34,889 nucleotides of DNA from Bacteroidota bacterium. GTDB taxonomy: Bacteria > Bacteroidota > Bacteroidia > Chitinophagales > Saprospiraceae. Both the position numbers and the translations under genes were made by a program. A model generated the notes under the pieces. That model saw only the letters and a list, made by a program, of their open reading frames with translations, ran no database searches and was not told the DNA's origin. The stretch is taken from contig JAHEAR010000022.1 of assembly GCA_024642665.1 (NCBI GenBank), positions 1-34,889 on the forward strand, read 5' to 3'. This document shows positions 8,289-16,960 of this stretch, one piece after another (the first letter of the stretch is position 1; every line of letters starts with the position of its first letter).

Positions 8289-9405
8289 TGACTTCCATCA
8301 GTATATCATACAATTGATCAGCAATAATCTTTTCATCAAATTCTTTCAACACTTTATCGCGCCCGGACTGACCCATTTGCTGTTTCGCCTTTGGATCTAG
8401 TTGAATGAAAGCAATCATCGCCTTAGCCAATACCTCTGAATCCTTCACAGGAACCAAATATCCACTGATCTGATCATCGACTGTCTCTCTGCAACCCGCC
8501 GTATCTGTGGTGATGACCGGTCTTGCCATGGACATGGCCTCCATAATCACTCGTGGCATTCCCTCTCGATAGGACGGTAAAACAACACAATCCGACTTTT
8601 CAATATAATTCTTTATGTTTTCTGTTGCTCCATGATAGTGTATATCCGGATCCCGTATCCATTTCATTAAATCATCATGTCTAATGGAGGAAGGGTTTTC
8701 CTTGTCGATCTCTCCAATCAACCAAAATTGAACATTTGAATTTTCTTTTTTGACGCGTTGCGCCGCTTCAATAAATTCCTTTACGCCCTTATCATAAAGC
8801 AACCTTCCTATAAAAGTAAAAGTGGTTATATCGGTTTTTTCAATACGTCCATTTGGGCTGAAGAAATTAGAATCCACTCCACATCCTTTGATGGCCAAAC
8901 TCTTTTCCGGGGAAACCAGCTTCTCCTTTTCAAACATGGCTTTATCATCCAGATTTTCAAACACAACCTTTTTATGCAATGGCAAGGCAAATTTATACAG
9001 CATTCTGGTCACTATATTGATCCACCCTTCATGCATCAAGGAATACCCCAGGCCGGTTATCACGGCCATGGAAGGAATGTTAAGTAATCGAGCAGCCAAC
9101 CCTCCGTAAATATTAGGCTTGACGGTATAATGCAATATCAGATCAGGCTTTTGATTTCTGTACAGACTTAATAACTCAAAAAATAAACGCAGATCTCTGA
9201 CTGGATTAACACTATCGCGATGCAAGTGTCGAATGGGTATGTGATTTACTTCAGGGATCGCTTCCGTGTAGGAAATAAATTTGTCGACGGGTGCCATGAC
9301 TACTACTTCATTTCCTGCACTGATCAGTTTACGAATGATATTGAGCCTGAAATTGTAAATATTCCAGGTTGTATTGGCTACGATGACAATTTTTCTGCGG
9401 GTCAC
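8275..9405 (-). CDS. GT4 glycosyltransferase, PglA/WcaN-like
   Basis: 376 residues from a GTG start at 9405; a TAG lies a few codons upstream in frame and no ATG is available. The N-domain begins IVIVANTTWNIYNFR and has the LHYTVKPNIYGGLAARL block (91-107) and ITGLGYSL, seen in GT4 enzymes that add GalNAc, GlcNAc or hexose to undecaprenyl-linked acceptors (PglA, RfaB-like). The C-domain has FIGRLLYDKGVKEF and the catalytic E-x7-E motif EGMPRVIME (281-289). It probably elongates the lipid-linked repeat unit on the cytoplasmic face. The sugar is unknown. It is closely packed with the downstream GT gene. Confidence 0.87.
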   Translation of the reverse strand: MTRRKIVIVANTTWNIYNFRLNIIRKLISAGNEVVVMAPVDKFISYTEAIPEVNHIPIRHLHRDSVNPVRDLRLFFELLSLYRNQKPDLILHYTVKPNIYGGLAARLLNIPSMAVITGLGYSLMHEGWINIVTRMLYKFALPLHKKVVFENLDDKAMFEKEKLVSPEKSLAIKGCGVDSNFFSPNGRIEKTDITTFTFIGRLLYDKGVKEFIEAAQRVKKENSNVQFWLIGEIDKENPSSIRHDDLMKWIRDPDIHYHGATENIKNYIEKSDCVVLPSYREGMPRVIMEAMSMARPVITTDTAGCRETVDDQISGYLVPVKDSEVLAKAMIAFIQLDPKAKQQMGQSGRDKVLKEFDEKIIADQLYDILMEVNGSV

Positions 9406-9451
9406 GTGGCTATGTTCCTATTATGAAAATGAGGCTGCTTCATCGAAAGAT

Positions 9452-10531
9452 TTATAAATAATCTTTATATCCGTTTTTTTCAAGGTCTTCCTTCAGGGCC
9501 TTTATTTCCTGTTCGTCATTCATCGGATAGATCATCAGGCAATCTTCTGTATCAATAATGATGTGTCCATCCAGGCCCTTAACGGCAACGAGTTTATCTT
9601 TTTTTGATATCACAAGATTGTTATTGGCTGCCTTCATAAAAATGGAATCTGACAGCAAGACATTTCCGGCATCATTTTTCTCAAGAAACTCATAAAGGGA
9701 ATTCCAAGTGCCCAGATCAGACCAGGAAATATCACAAGGAATCGTATACACATTATCTGAACGTTCCAGGATAGCATGATCTATGGATATTTTATCTGTC
9801 TTTGGATAAGCGGTGGAAATAAAATCTGATTCTTCAGGGGTATTAAACAGGGGCATGCCCGGTATCAAAAGCTCATAAATAGAGGGTGCATGATCCTTGA
9901 TATCTGCGATGATCGTGTTTAGTCGCCAAACAAAGATGCCTGCATTCCAAACAAAGGAGCCATGCTTCAGATATCTTTCCGCAGTTGCCTTATCAGGTTT
10001 TTCACGGAAGGACTTTACACAAAAAACTTCTGCTGTCTCTTCTTTATCAAACTCAATATATCCGTAGCCTGTATCCGGTCGTGAAGGTTCTATTCCAAGG
10101 GTGACAATACTTGGATTTGTTGAAGCGTGCTTAACCGCCAGATCAATGATGCGTTGAAATTCTTTTTCATTATGAATGACATGATCCGCGGGTGCTACTA
10201 TACAAACGGCTTCCGGATCAAGTTTGCTTAATTTAAATGATGCAAGGGCAATCGCCGGTGCTGTATTATTTCTGCTTGGCTCTCCGATGATCTGGTCATT
10301 ATCCATTTCCGGAATGGTCTCGCGTACTAACGCAACATATGCTATATTGGTAATCACGTAGATATTTTCAATGGGAACAAATGGAAGATAGCGATCCACT
10401 GTTTCCCGCAATAAATTTTTCCCGGATCCGGTAATGTCGAGAAACTGTTTTGGCAAATGTTCTCTGCTAGCCGGCCAGAATCTGGACCCGACGCCACCTG
10501 CCATGATCAGAACATAGGGTGCTTTATTCAT
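9452..10531 (-). CDS. manC: Mannose-1-phosphate guanylyltransferase
   Basis: 359 residues, the single-domain form without the C-terminal phosphomannose isomerase domain of longer ManC proteins. The nucleotide-binding signature GGVGSRFWPASREHLPKQF sits at 12-30, and the FREKPDK motif around residue 175 carries the conserved catalytic lysine region. APADHVI and WNAGIFVW are further family blocks. It makes GDP-mannose from mannose-1-phosphate and GTP, feeding Gmd and Fcl in this locus and perhaps the DPM1-like GT2 directly. ATG at 10531. It is separated from wecB by 81 bases in which I see no gene. Confidence is high. Confidence 0.93.
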   Translation of the reverse strand: MNKAPYVLIMAGGVGSRFWPASREHLPKQFLDITGSGKNLLRETVDRYLPFVPIENIYVITNIAYVALVRETIPEMDNDQIIGEPSRNNTAPAIALASFKLSKLDPEAVCIVAPADHVIHNEKEFQRIIDLAVKHASTNPSIVTLGIEPSRPDTGYGYIEFDKEETAEVFCVKSFREKPDKATAERYLKHGSFVWNAGIFVWRLNTIIADIKDHAPSIYELLIPGMPLFNTPEESDFISTAYPKTDKISIDHAILERSDNVYTIPCDISWSDLGTWNSLYEFLEKNDAGNVLLSDSIFMKAANNNLVISKKDKLVAVKGLDGHIIIDTEDCLMIYPMNDEQEIKALKEDLEKNGYKDYL

Positions 10532-10612
10532 TTCTCTAGTAATATTTCGTGTTGAACTGAAAAGATCATTATTACATATAATTTATTCTCCCTGCATAGG
10601 AACGATTCCAAC

Positions 10613-11704
10613 TCAATTTTGAATGCCGGCCAAAATCTCTACAATCCGCTCTGCAGTTTTTCCATCCCAGTATTTAATAGGTTGTCCTTTTTTCCATTCT
10701 CCGGAGATCATTCGTTTAATATATCCTTCCAACTGGGAAGGTTCTTTGACTAAAACATTGGTTCCCAGGTGAATTGTTTCAGGTCTTTCGGTACTATCCC
10801 GTAAAGTGATACAAGGAATATTGAGCATTGATGTTTCTTCCGTAAGACCGCCTGAATCTGTGATCACGCCTGAAGCATGTTGAACCGAATACATAAACTC
10901 CAGATAGGACATAGGCTCCACAATTTCGAATTTGTCATAGGTTTTTCCAATGGAATCAAAAACCTTTCTGGTTCTCGGGTGCATTGGAAAAATCGCGATA
11001 CAATCGTCGATTGCGTGATGAATTGTATCCAGTAGTGCAGAAAGTTTCTCCGGATCATCAACATTGGATGGCCGATGCAAGGTTAAGACGATGTATTTTT
11101 TTCCAACAATTTTCTGATCAAAAAAATCTGGTTTTCTTAATTTAGATAAGTGACTCAGCAGGGAATCAATCATGGTATTCCCTACATAAAATATTTTTTC
11201 CTCTGCATGACCCGCTGTACGAAGATTCTGGTTGGCTTCCTCAGAGGTAGTAAAAAAATAATCTGTTATACTATCCGTGACCATCCTGTTAATTTCTTCA
11301 GGCATTGTCATATCTCCAGAGCGAATACCTCCTTCTACATGGGCTACTTTAATTTCAGCTTTCTTGGCAACAATCGCACATGCCATGGTGGAGGTTACAT
11401 CACCGACGACAATACATACATCGGGTTTCCACGCTTTGATTGCATTTTCGTAGCCAATCATGATCTGCGCCGTCTGGTTGGCCTGCGAACCGGATCCTGC
11501 TCCAAGATTTATATCCGGCTCCGGTATTCCGAGTTGCTCAAAAAAACTTTCGCTCATGTTCCGGTCGTAATGTTGACCGGTATGAATCAATCTGAATTGA
11601 AAAGGTGAATCAGGATGTTGCTCATTATATGTTTTCAATTGATTGATGATCGGCCCGATCTTCATAAAATTGGGTCGAGCGCCGGCGATGATATCGATTC
11701 TCAT
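10613..11704 (-). CDS. wecB: UDP-N-acetylglucosamine 2-epimerase (non-hydrolysing)
   Basis: 363 residues. It opens with IAGARPNFMKIGPI (6-19) and HTGQHYD (41-47), classical for the family. Active-site positions are present: Asp102 in VVGDVTST, Glu124 in HVEGGIRSGD (122-131), Glu136/137 in MPEEINRM, and His210 in LTLHRPSNVD. It interconverts UDP-GlcNAc and UDP-ManNAc in the cytosol. With the UDP-HexNAc 6-dehydrogenase at the right edge it could give UDP-ManNAcA. It sits between manC and the asnB-type gene. Some homologues act on modified UDP-sugars such as UDP-2,3-diacetamido-GlcA (WbpI type), which I cannot exclude. Confidence 0.9.
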   Translation of the reverse strand: MRIDIIAGARPNFMKIGPIINQLKTYNEQHPDSPFQFRLIHTGQHYDRNMSESFFEQLGIPEPDINLGAGSGSQANQTAQIMIGYENAIKAWKPDVCIVVGDVTSTMACAIVAKKAEIKVAHVEGGIRSGDMTMPEEINRMVTDSITDYFFTTSEEANQNLRTAGHAEEKIFYVGNTMIDSLLSHLSKLRKPDFFDQKIVGKKYIVLTLHRPSNVDDPEKLSALLDTIHHAIDDCIAIFPMHPRTRKVFDSIGKTYDKFEIVEPMSYLEFMYSVQHASGVITDSGGLTEETSMLNIPCITLRDSTERPETIHLGTNVLVKEPSQLEGYIKRMISGEWKKGQPIKYWDGKTAERIVEILAGIQN

Positions 11705-11742
11705 ATATTTTTCATATACTGTTTAAAGAAGTAACACAATCT

Positions 11743-13596
11743 TTATAAATTATTTCTCTGAATCCAATCCGAGAGGACGATAAGCTTCCATACCTGCGTC
11801 CAAAGAATGCGCTTGTCCCCTTTTTTAAACCCTTCCCATTGTTTCAATATGGCCCTTTCATTAAACTCATTTCTAGCAGCAAGATATTGGATTTTATCAT
11901 TGGCCAATTCGATCAATTCATGCTTGATCCAACTTTCCATTGGGAGCGTAAATCCCATTTTCTTACGCATGCTTATCTCTTTTGGAATGCGAGGGGCTAA
12001 CGCATCCACAAGTAGCTGCTTTGGTGTGTGTGGGTATTTAATATGATCGGGTAAGGAGAGCGTATATTCAACCAGGCGATAATCAAAAAAAGGAACTCTC
12101 ACCTCCAGACCATGCGCCATAGACATCTGATCTGTGTCCCGCAATAATACATCTCTTGTGTAGGTTTCCATTTCACCAACAGTGGCTGAGCTAAAGTACT
12201 CCATTCCTGAAACTGAATGGCTCAACTGCTCCAACCTTTCTTCGACTTGATCATTTCCACTTGGCACAGTCAGGAGATTTTCTACATCACCGGACTCATA
12301 TGCACGCCGAAGCAATGGATATATTGTTGCCAATTCCCATTTTCCCAATCCCAATACATGGGCTAATTTATCATACTGATGATTTTTGCCGGCAGCAGTG
12401 ATCATCCCACCAATCAACTTCCGCATTTGTATGGGCATCCGAAGTATCCAATGATTTTTCATGATGCGTTGGTAGATCATAAACTTGTTGTAACCCACAA
12501 ATAATTCATCACCACCCAATCCAGACATAGCCACTTTTATTCCTTTCTGACGTGTATGTTTTGCCACCAAAAAGGAATTGGGACCATCCCCACTAGGCAT
12601 GTCCATAGACGACAGAATATCTTCAATAGCATATAAAAACTCCAACGGCCTAATAAATATTTGCTCGTGATTCGTCTTATATTTTGTAGCCACTTGTTGC
12701 GCAAACAAGGATTCATCAAATCCTTTTTCATCAAAACTTATGGTAAATGTATTGATCGGCTCTGTCGAAAGTTCGGCCATACAGGCCACTACCAAACTGG
12801 AATCAATTCCACCGGAAAGAAACGCTCCTACCGATACATCGGAAACCATTCGCAAGCGGATGGAGTCCAGAAACAAATCACTAACTTTTCTTTTCGCTTC
12901 TTCATAATTATCAGTAGACGGCTGAATATCACTATACCCCCAATAAGGAGTACACTTTAGCAAATTGCGTTTAATGACACCAAAATGTCCTGCTTCAAGG
13001 CGCTTGACACCATGGACCAGCGTTTGATCGCCCATCGATGCCTGATACATCAGAAATTCAGAAAGGTGTGCTTCCTCCAATTTATGCTGAACCAAGCCTG
13101 AAGACATTACACTTCTGAGCTCAGAACTAAAAACAAAATATTGATCCGATAACGCGTAATAAAATGGTTTCTTCCCAATTCGATCTCTCGCTATAAAAAG
13201 AACCTCTTCGACTTGATCCCAAATGGCAAAAGCAAACATGCCATTAAATCGTTGAAGGCATTGCACTCCCCAAGTGATATACGCTGCCAGAATAACTTCT
13301 GTGTCAGACTGTGTTTTGAAAGGATATTGAGAAAGCCGGTTTTTTACTTCCTTATAATTGTAAACCTCACCATTATAAACAATGTGATATCGACCGGATG
13401 AATCTGTCATCGGCTGATTGGCCGTCTCACTTAAATCAATGATAGATAAACGTCGATGACCCAGAGCAACTTTCTCATCTACATAAATACCATCAGCATC
13501 AGGTCCACGATGAGCAATCCGATTTGTCATAGATCGGATGGCATCATTATGCCTTTCGTTATGATTCAGATTAAGAATTCCGGCTATACCGCACAT
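11743..13596 (-). CDS. asnB: AsnB-type glutamine-dependent amidotransferase
   Basis: 617 residues. An N-terminal class II glutaminase domain starts MCGIAGI, with Cys2 becoming the nucleophile after Met removal. RGPDADG (30-36), NGEVYNY (75-81) and SDTE (97-100) complete the glutamine site. The C-terminal synthetase domain has the ATP pyrophosphatase loop SGGIDSS (261-267) and MSGLGGDELFVGY. The family makes asparagine. Paralogues inside O-antigen and capsule loci are known or proposed to amidate the carboxyl of uronic acids (WbpS type). Its place between wecB and fcl favours that second role, but sequence alone does not separate the two. ATG at 13596; 196 bases of repeat-bearing non-coding DNA lie upstream. 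Confidence 0.9.
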   Translation of the reverse strand: MCGIAGILNLNHNERHNDAIRSMTNRIAHRGPDADGIYVDEKVALGHRRLSIIDLSETANQPMTDSSGRYHIVYNGEVYNYKEVKNRLSQYPFKTQSDTEVILAAYITWGVQCLQRFNGMFAFAIWDQVEEVLFIARDRIGKKPFYYALSDQYFVFSSELRSVMSSGLVQHKLEEAHLSEFLMYQASMGDQTLVHGVKRLEAGHFGVIKRNLLKCTPYWGYSDIQPSTDNYEEAKRKVSDLFLDSIRLRMVSDVSVGAFLSGGIDSSLVVACMAELSTEPINTFTISFDEKGFDESLFAQQVATKYKTNHEQIFIRPLEFLYAIEDILSSMDMPSGDGPNSFLVAKHTRQKGIKVAMSGLGGDELFVGYNKFMIYQRIMKNHWILRMPIQMRKLIGGMITAAGKNHQYDKLAHVLGLGKWELATIYPLLRRAYESGDVENLLTVPSGNDQVEERLEQLSHSVSGMEYFSSATVGEMETYTRDVLLRDTDQMSMAHGLEVRVPFFDYRLVEYTLSLPDHIKYPHTPKQLLVDALAPRIPKEISMRKKMGFTLPMESWIKHELIELANDKIQYLAARNEFNERAILKQWEGFKKGDKRILWTQVWKLIVLSDWIQRNNL

Positions 13597-13634
13597 GGGG
13601 AAGTGATGAGGGAAAAGTCATTATGTTGAGAATA

Positions 13635-13679
13635 GTTTAGCACTCGTAGCCTTTGGCTCCTGTTGTTTAGAGGGTTTAG
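13635..13679 (+). repeat. Dispersed repeat, copy A (downstream of fcl)
   Basis: It begins GTTTAG (13635-13640), carries GCC-TTT-GGC (a tiny hairpin), and ends GTTTAG-AGG-GTTTAG (13665-13679). The same order of blocks recurs at 14787-14855 on the other side of fcl. It is non-coding. Confidence 0.6.
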
Positions 13680-13716
13680 AATGATGGTTTATGAAAGTTT
13701 TGAGGTAAGAAAGATT

Positions 13717-13787
13717 AGTCTTAGGTCCCATGAACTACCTCCTTCGTCGGAGTACATGGTCTTCGCTGCGCTCCGAGTCTCAGGTCC
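13717..13787. repeat. Twelve-base direct repeat bracketing an imperfect palindrome
   Basis: AGTCTTAGGTCC (13717-13728) and AGTCTCAGGTCC (13776-13787) differ at one base. The 47 bases between them contain TCGGAG (13747-13752) and CTCCGA (13771-13776) as an inverted pair around a GC-rich core. The arrangement resembles a small mobile or REP-like unit, but no transposase is nearby. It lies just after the fcl stop. Confidence 0.5.
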
Positions 13788-13792
13788 AAATT

Positions 13793-14725
13793 TCAATACC
13801 ATTCCTTCTCTGTCAAACCTGCATAAACTTTTCTAATGCCATCTTCTAAGGTGATGGTTGATTTCCAGCCGAGGTGAGTAAGGCGACTATTATCCATCAA
13901 CTTACGAGGGGTGCCGTCCGGCTTTGATGTATCCTGGATTAATTCTCCCTGAAATCCAACGATGCTGCTGACGAGTACAGCGAGATCTAGAATTGATATT
14001 TCATCTCCTGTGCCTACATTGACAAACCCGGACTCGTTATAGTTTTCCATTAAAAAAAGTGATGCATCTGCCAGGTCATCCACGTGCATAAATTCGCGCA
14101 GTGGCTTTCCCGTACCCCATATAATCACTTCCTTTTCATTGTTCTTTTTTGCTCCATGGAATTTGCGAATCAGTGCCGGCAAAACATGTGATCCCTGAAG
14201 GTCATAATTGTCATTTGGACCGTACAGATTTGTCGGCATTGCTGAAATAAAATTACATCCGTATTGACTTCGATAGTTTTCACAAAGCTTGATACCTGCT
14301 ATTTTTGCAATAGCATAGGGCTCATTAGTTGGCTCCAATAAACCGGTTAAAAGATATTCTTCTTTCATCGGTTGTGGTGCATTTTTTGGATATATACATG
14401 ATGATCCAAGAAAGAGCAATTTTTTAACGCCGGTTAGAAAAGAGGCATGAATGATATTTGCTTCGATCATCAGGTTATCATACAGAAATTCCGCCCGATA
14501 TTGATTGTTGGCCAGAATCCCACCTACCTTAGCCGCTGCGAGAAAGACATATTCAGGACGTTCCTGTTCGAAAAAAGATGTTACATCCTCCTGAAACCGA
14601 AGATCCAGTTCAGCAGAGGTTCTGCCGATTAGATTATTATATCCTGCTTTGGAGAGTCGGCGATAGATCGCTGATCCTACCATTCCTGTGTGTCCTGCGA
14701 TGTATATTTTAGATCTTTGTTTCAT
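13793..14725 (-). CDS. fcl: GDP-L-fucose synthase
   Basis: 310 residues, a single extended SDR domain. The NADPH-binding motif is GHTGMVG (11-17). Catalytic residues match E. coli Fcl: Ser109 and Cys110 in LGSSCIYP, with Tyr137 and Lys141 in EPYAIAK. It converts GDP-4-keto-6-deoxy-mannose, made by Gmd, to GDP-L-fucose by 3,5-epimerisation and 4-reduction. The partner gmd is the next gene upstream but is separated by 309 non-coding bases full of repeats, whereas gmd and fcl are usually tightly linked. The stop is followed by a further 196-base repeat-bearing gap, so fcl is an island between two such tracts. Confidence is high. Confidence 0.94.
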   Translation of the reverse strand: MKQRSKIYIAGHTGMVGSAIYRRLSKAGYNNLIGRTSAELDLRFQEDVTSFFEQERPEYVFLAAAKVGGILANNQYRAEFLYDNLMIEANIIHASFLTGVKKLLFLGSSCIYPKNAPQPMKEEYLLTGLLEPTNEPYAIAKIAGIKLCENYRSQYGCNFISAMPTNLYGPNDNYDLQGSHVLPALIRKFHGAKKNNEKEVIIWGTGKPLREFMHVDDLADASLFLMENYNESGFVNVGTGDEISILDLAVLVSSIVGFQGELIQDTSKPDGTPRKLMDNSRLTHLGWKSTITLEDGIRKVYAGLTEKEWY

Positions 14726-14786
14726 GCTATTTGATCTTTCATACCCTAATGAGATTTTTTCTCGGTAAGGTCGAGTTTAAAAATGT

Positions 14787-14855
14787 GTTTAGTGCATCGC
14801 CTGCGGCTCGCTGTTTATCGTTAGCGCCTCTTGCGCTACTGTTTAGGGGGTTTAG
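14787..14855 (+). repeat. Dispersed repeat, copy B (upstream of fcl)
   Basis: It begins GTTTAG (14787-14792), then GCC-TGC-GGC, and ends GTTTAG-GGG-GTTTAG (14841-14855), matching the block order of copy A at 13635-13679. It carries about 24 extra bases including the GCGC hairpin. Confidence 0.6.
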
Positions 14856-14908
14856 TTTTTTAATCTTAACAATTTCAATGGTGAATCTATACATAAGGAT
14901 TGCTTCAA

Positions 14909-14923
14909 CTAAACTCTCTAAAC
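14909..14923 (-). repeat. 15-base element GTTTAG-AGA-GTTTAG
   Basis: Read on the minus strand, two GTTTAG hexamers are separated by three purines. This is the same pattern as the ends of the two dispersed repeats, but in opposite orientation. Confidence 0.6.
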
Positions 14924-14945
14924 CTTGTCACCATAGGTGACAATA

Positions 14946-14960
14946 CTAAACTTTCTAAAC
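14946..14960 (-). repeat. 15-base element GTTTAG-AAA-GTTTAG
   Basis: This is the fourth copy of the hexamer pair, on the minus strand, 22 bases beyond the previous one, and directly next to the C/T-rich array. Confidence 0.6.
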
Positions 14961-15031
14961 TCTTCTGCTCTTCGCCCTTCTGCCCTTCCGCCTTTTCCGC
15001 CCTCCCGATGGATCGGGAGCCCTTCTGCCCG
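14961..15031. repeat. C/T-rich degenerate tandem octamers interrupted by a palindrome
   Basis: Units close to CTTCTGCC or CTTCCGCC repeat from 14961 to 15001 and resume at 15019-15031 (GCCCTTCTGCCCG). Between them is the perfect inverted repeat CTCCCGAT-GG-ATCGGGAG (15002-15019). On the minus strand, the direction of transcription, the array is G/A-rich. It starts four bases after the gmd stop codon. Confidence 0.6.
15002..15019. repeat. Perfect 8-base palindromic stem CTCCCGAT/ATCGGGAG
   Basis: Stem 8 bp with a 2-base spacer. CCCGAT...ATCGGG palindromes recur between genes in many Bacteroidota genomes as far as I recall. It could form a hairpin at the 3' end of the gmd transcript, but there is no U-tract to make it a classical terminator. 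Confidence 0.55.
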
Positions 15032-15034
15032 TTT

Positions 15035-16171
15035 TCACTCATACTCATTCTTCACATCAAATCCCTCACGCTTTAACACTGAAAGTCGCTGAACAATTTT
15101 TATATCATTCAGCACCATCTCTTTGCACAAAGAATTTACATCGTGCTTTGGTGTCCAGTTTAATTTCTCTTTTGCCTTAGTAGCATCACCCACCAGTAAG
15201 TCAACTTCGGTAGGTCGGTAATAATTTTGATCCACTGCAATTAAAGCATCGCCGACCTTGCGCATACAGTCAGTACCAATGACATGTTCAAACTTCGAAT
15301 TGTCAATGAAAGAAATTCTGCCTATCTCTTCCGATCCTTTTCCTTCAAACGTGAGTTCGATACCCACTTCATTGAAAGCCATCTTAATAAAATCACGGAC
15401 AGAGGTGGTTACGCCGGTAGCGATGACCCAGTCTTCCGCCTGATCATGCTGCAGTATCTTCCACATTACTTCTACATAATCCCTGGCGTGACCCCAATCA
15501 CGCTTTGCATTCAAGTTGCCTATGAAAAGTTGTTCTTGTAATCCCATGGCAATTTTTGCTACGGCTCGGGTTATTTTTCTGGTCACAAACGTTTCTCCGC
15601 GCAGTGGACTTTCATGATTAAAAAGAATCCCGTTGCAGGCAAATATATCATACGCCTCCCTGTAATTAACAGTAATCCAATACGCATAAAGCTTTGCAAC
15701 ACCATAGGGAGATCTCGGATAAAAAGGCGTGCGTTCGGTTTGCGGAATCTCCTGTACCTTACCATAGAGCTCGGAAGTGGAAGCCTGATATATCCTTGTT
15801 TTCTTTTCCAACCCCAGAATGCGGACAGCTTCCAAAATACGTAGCGTACCTACACCATCCACATCTGCAGAATATTCAGGTTCTTCAAAACTGACCTTTA
15901 CATGGGACATCGCTCCAAGATTATAAATTTCGTCCGGCTGCACTTCCTGAATGATTCTGATAATATTCGTTGCATCGGTGAGATCTCCATAATGCAAAAT
16001 AAAATTGCGATTATCGACATGTGGATCCTGGTATAAATGATCTACGCGTGATGTATTAAACAGCGAACTTCTACGCTTAATCCCGTGAACGATATATCCC
16101 TTCTTTAGAAGAAACTCGGAGAGGTAGGCTCCATCTTGTCCTGTCACTCCGGTAATCAATGCCTTCTTCAT
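15035..16171 (-). CDS. gmd: GDP-mannose 4,6-dehydratase
   Basis: 378 residues, the long form typical of Gmd partnered with Fcl. The cofactor motif is [11 protein letters not shown] (7-17), and the RRSS NADP loop lies at 33-36. The catalytic residues are Thr132 and Glu134 (QASTSELYG) with Tyr156 and Lys160 (YGVAK). It makes GDP-4-keto-6-deoxy-D-mannose from GDP-mannose. Its ATG (16171) overlaps the stop of the upstream GT2 gene in an ATGA, so the two are translationally coupled. A second, shorter Gmd-type gene lies about 9 kb upstream. Confidence is high. Confidence 0.95.
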   Translation of the reverse strand: MKKALITGVTGQDGAYLSEFLLKKGYIVHGIKRRSSLFNTSRVDHLYQDPHVDNRNFILHYGDLTDATNIIRIIQEVQPDEIYNLGAMSHVKVSFEEPEYSADVDGVGTLRILEAVRILGLEKKTRIYQASTSELYGKVQEIPQTERTPFYPRSPYGVAKLYAYWITVNYREAYDIFACNGILFNHESPLRGETFVTRKITRAVAKIAMGLQEQLFIGNLNAKRDWGHARDYVEVMWKILQHDQAEDWVIATGVTTSVRDFIKMAFNEVGIELTFEGKGSEEIGRISFIDNSKFEHVIGTDCMRKVGDALIAVDQNYYRPTEVDLLVGDATKAKEKLNWTPKHDVNSLCKEMVLNDIKIVQRLSVLKREGFDVKNEYE

Positions 16172-16956
16172 ATGATGCTATTCGGTTTTTGTACAAATTG
16201 AAATAATTTACGTAGTGGCTTTACCCACAGCGTAAAAAAATAAGGTTGTAATTGATTGACACGCCAGGCCTTTCGATCCTCACGGTTTGCATTTATTCTG
16301 TTTTTGAAAGAGGCATTGCTCATGCCACCGGCACGCATTTTCACCATGACCTCCGGAAGGTAACTCACAGAAATTTTTTCTTTAAAAAGAAAGCGTAACA
16401 TCAACTCATAATCCGCAGCGGATTTCAGGCTGACATTAAATAGACCCAGTTTTTTATAAACTTCACTACGCACAAAAAAGGTAGGATGTGGAGGCATCCA
16501 TCCATATTTGAATTTGGCCAGCTGAAAATCACCTGCAATCCATGTCCTCAATACTTTATGCGTTTGCTTAGCGTGTACATAAACAAGATCACCATACAAA
16601 GCACTGGTTTTATCAGCATGCATTCGATCGACCACTTTACGCACTACATCACCAGATATATAAAAATCATCTGAGTTTAAAATACCAACAATATCTCCGG
16701 TGGACAGACTTATGCCTTTATTCATGGCATCATAAATTCCCTGATCTTTCTCAGAAATTATTTTCGCCACATGTGGGTACTCACTGACAATGGCAAGCGT
16801 ATTATCGGTTGATCGTCCGTCAACGATAATATGCTCGATATTAGGATAATCCTGAGAGACAATAGCCTCCAATGTATCGCGGATTGTTTCACCACTATTG
16901 TAGGTGGCGGTGATGATAGATACTATGGGCTTTTGTTGTGACACCGTCAAACTCAT
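16168..16956 (-). CDS. GT2 glycosyltransferase, WcaA/PssE-like
   Basis: 262 residues, one GT-A domain. It has [14 protein letters not shown] (12-25), [11 protein letters not shown] (43-53), [12 protein letters not shown] (71-82) and the metal-binding NSDD (94-97). The [12 protein letters not shown] block is typical of GT2 enzymes in colanic acid, capsule and O-antigen loci. It has no transmembrane helices, so it is predicted to act at the cytoplasmic face of the membrane. It ends in a 4-base overlap with gmd and begins 4 bases after the carbamoyltransferase stop, so it belongs to the same operon. The sugar is not identifiable; GDP-fucose or GDP-mannose would fit the neighbours. Confidence 0.88.
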   Translation of the reverse strand: MSLTVSQQKPIVSIITATYNSGETIRDTLEAIVSQDYPNIEHIIVDGRSTDNTLAIVSEYPHVAKIISEKDQGIYDAMNKGISLSTGDIVGILNSDDFYISGDVVRKVVDRMHADKTSALYGDLVYVHAKQTHKVLRTWIAGDFQLAKFKYGWMPPHPTFFVRSEVYKKLGLFNVSLKSAADYELMLRFLFKEKISVSYLPEVMVKMRAGGMSNASFKNRINANREDRKAWRVNQLQPYFFTLWVKPLRKLFQFVQKPNSII

Positions 16957-16960
16957 TTCT

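Larger units (their letters stand above)
14726..15034. other. 309-base non-coding tract between gmd and fcl
   Basis: No credible gene is present on either strand; the short open frames lack any family motif. The tract holds a 69-base dispersed repeat copy, three 15-base GTTTAG-type elements in two orientations, a C/T-rich tandem array and a perfect palindrome, each listed separately. Small GC hairpins also occur, such as GCGC-CTCTT-GCGC at 14824-14836. I see no good promoter box for fcl. Confidence 0.7.

Noticed and set aside
11150-11608. 152-codon plus-strand open frame opposite wecB
   Set aside because: Antisense shadow of a well-conserved gene; low-complexity translation without family motifs.
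13741-13787. Possible tRNA- or riboswitch-like fold in the GC-richer block after fcl
   Set aside because: No cloverleaf, T-loop or known aptamer core can be drawn; it is better described as a small repeat.
14731-14940. 69-codon plus-strand open frame in the gmd-fcl gap
   Set aside because: Runs through the dispersed repeat and the GTTTAG elements; composition is that of repeat DNA, with no start signal.
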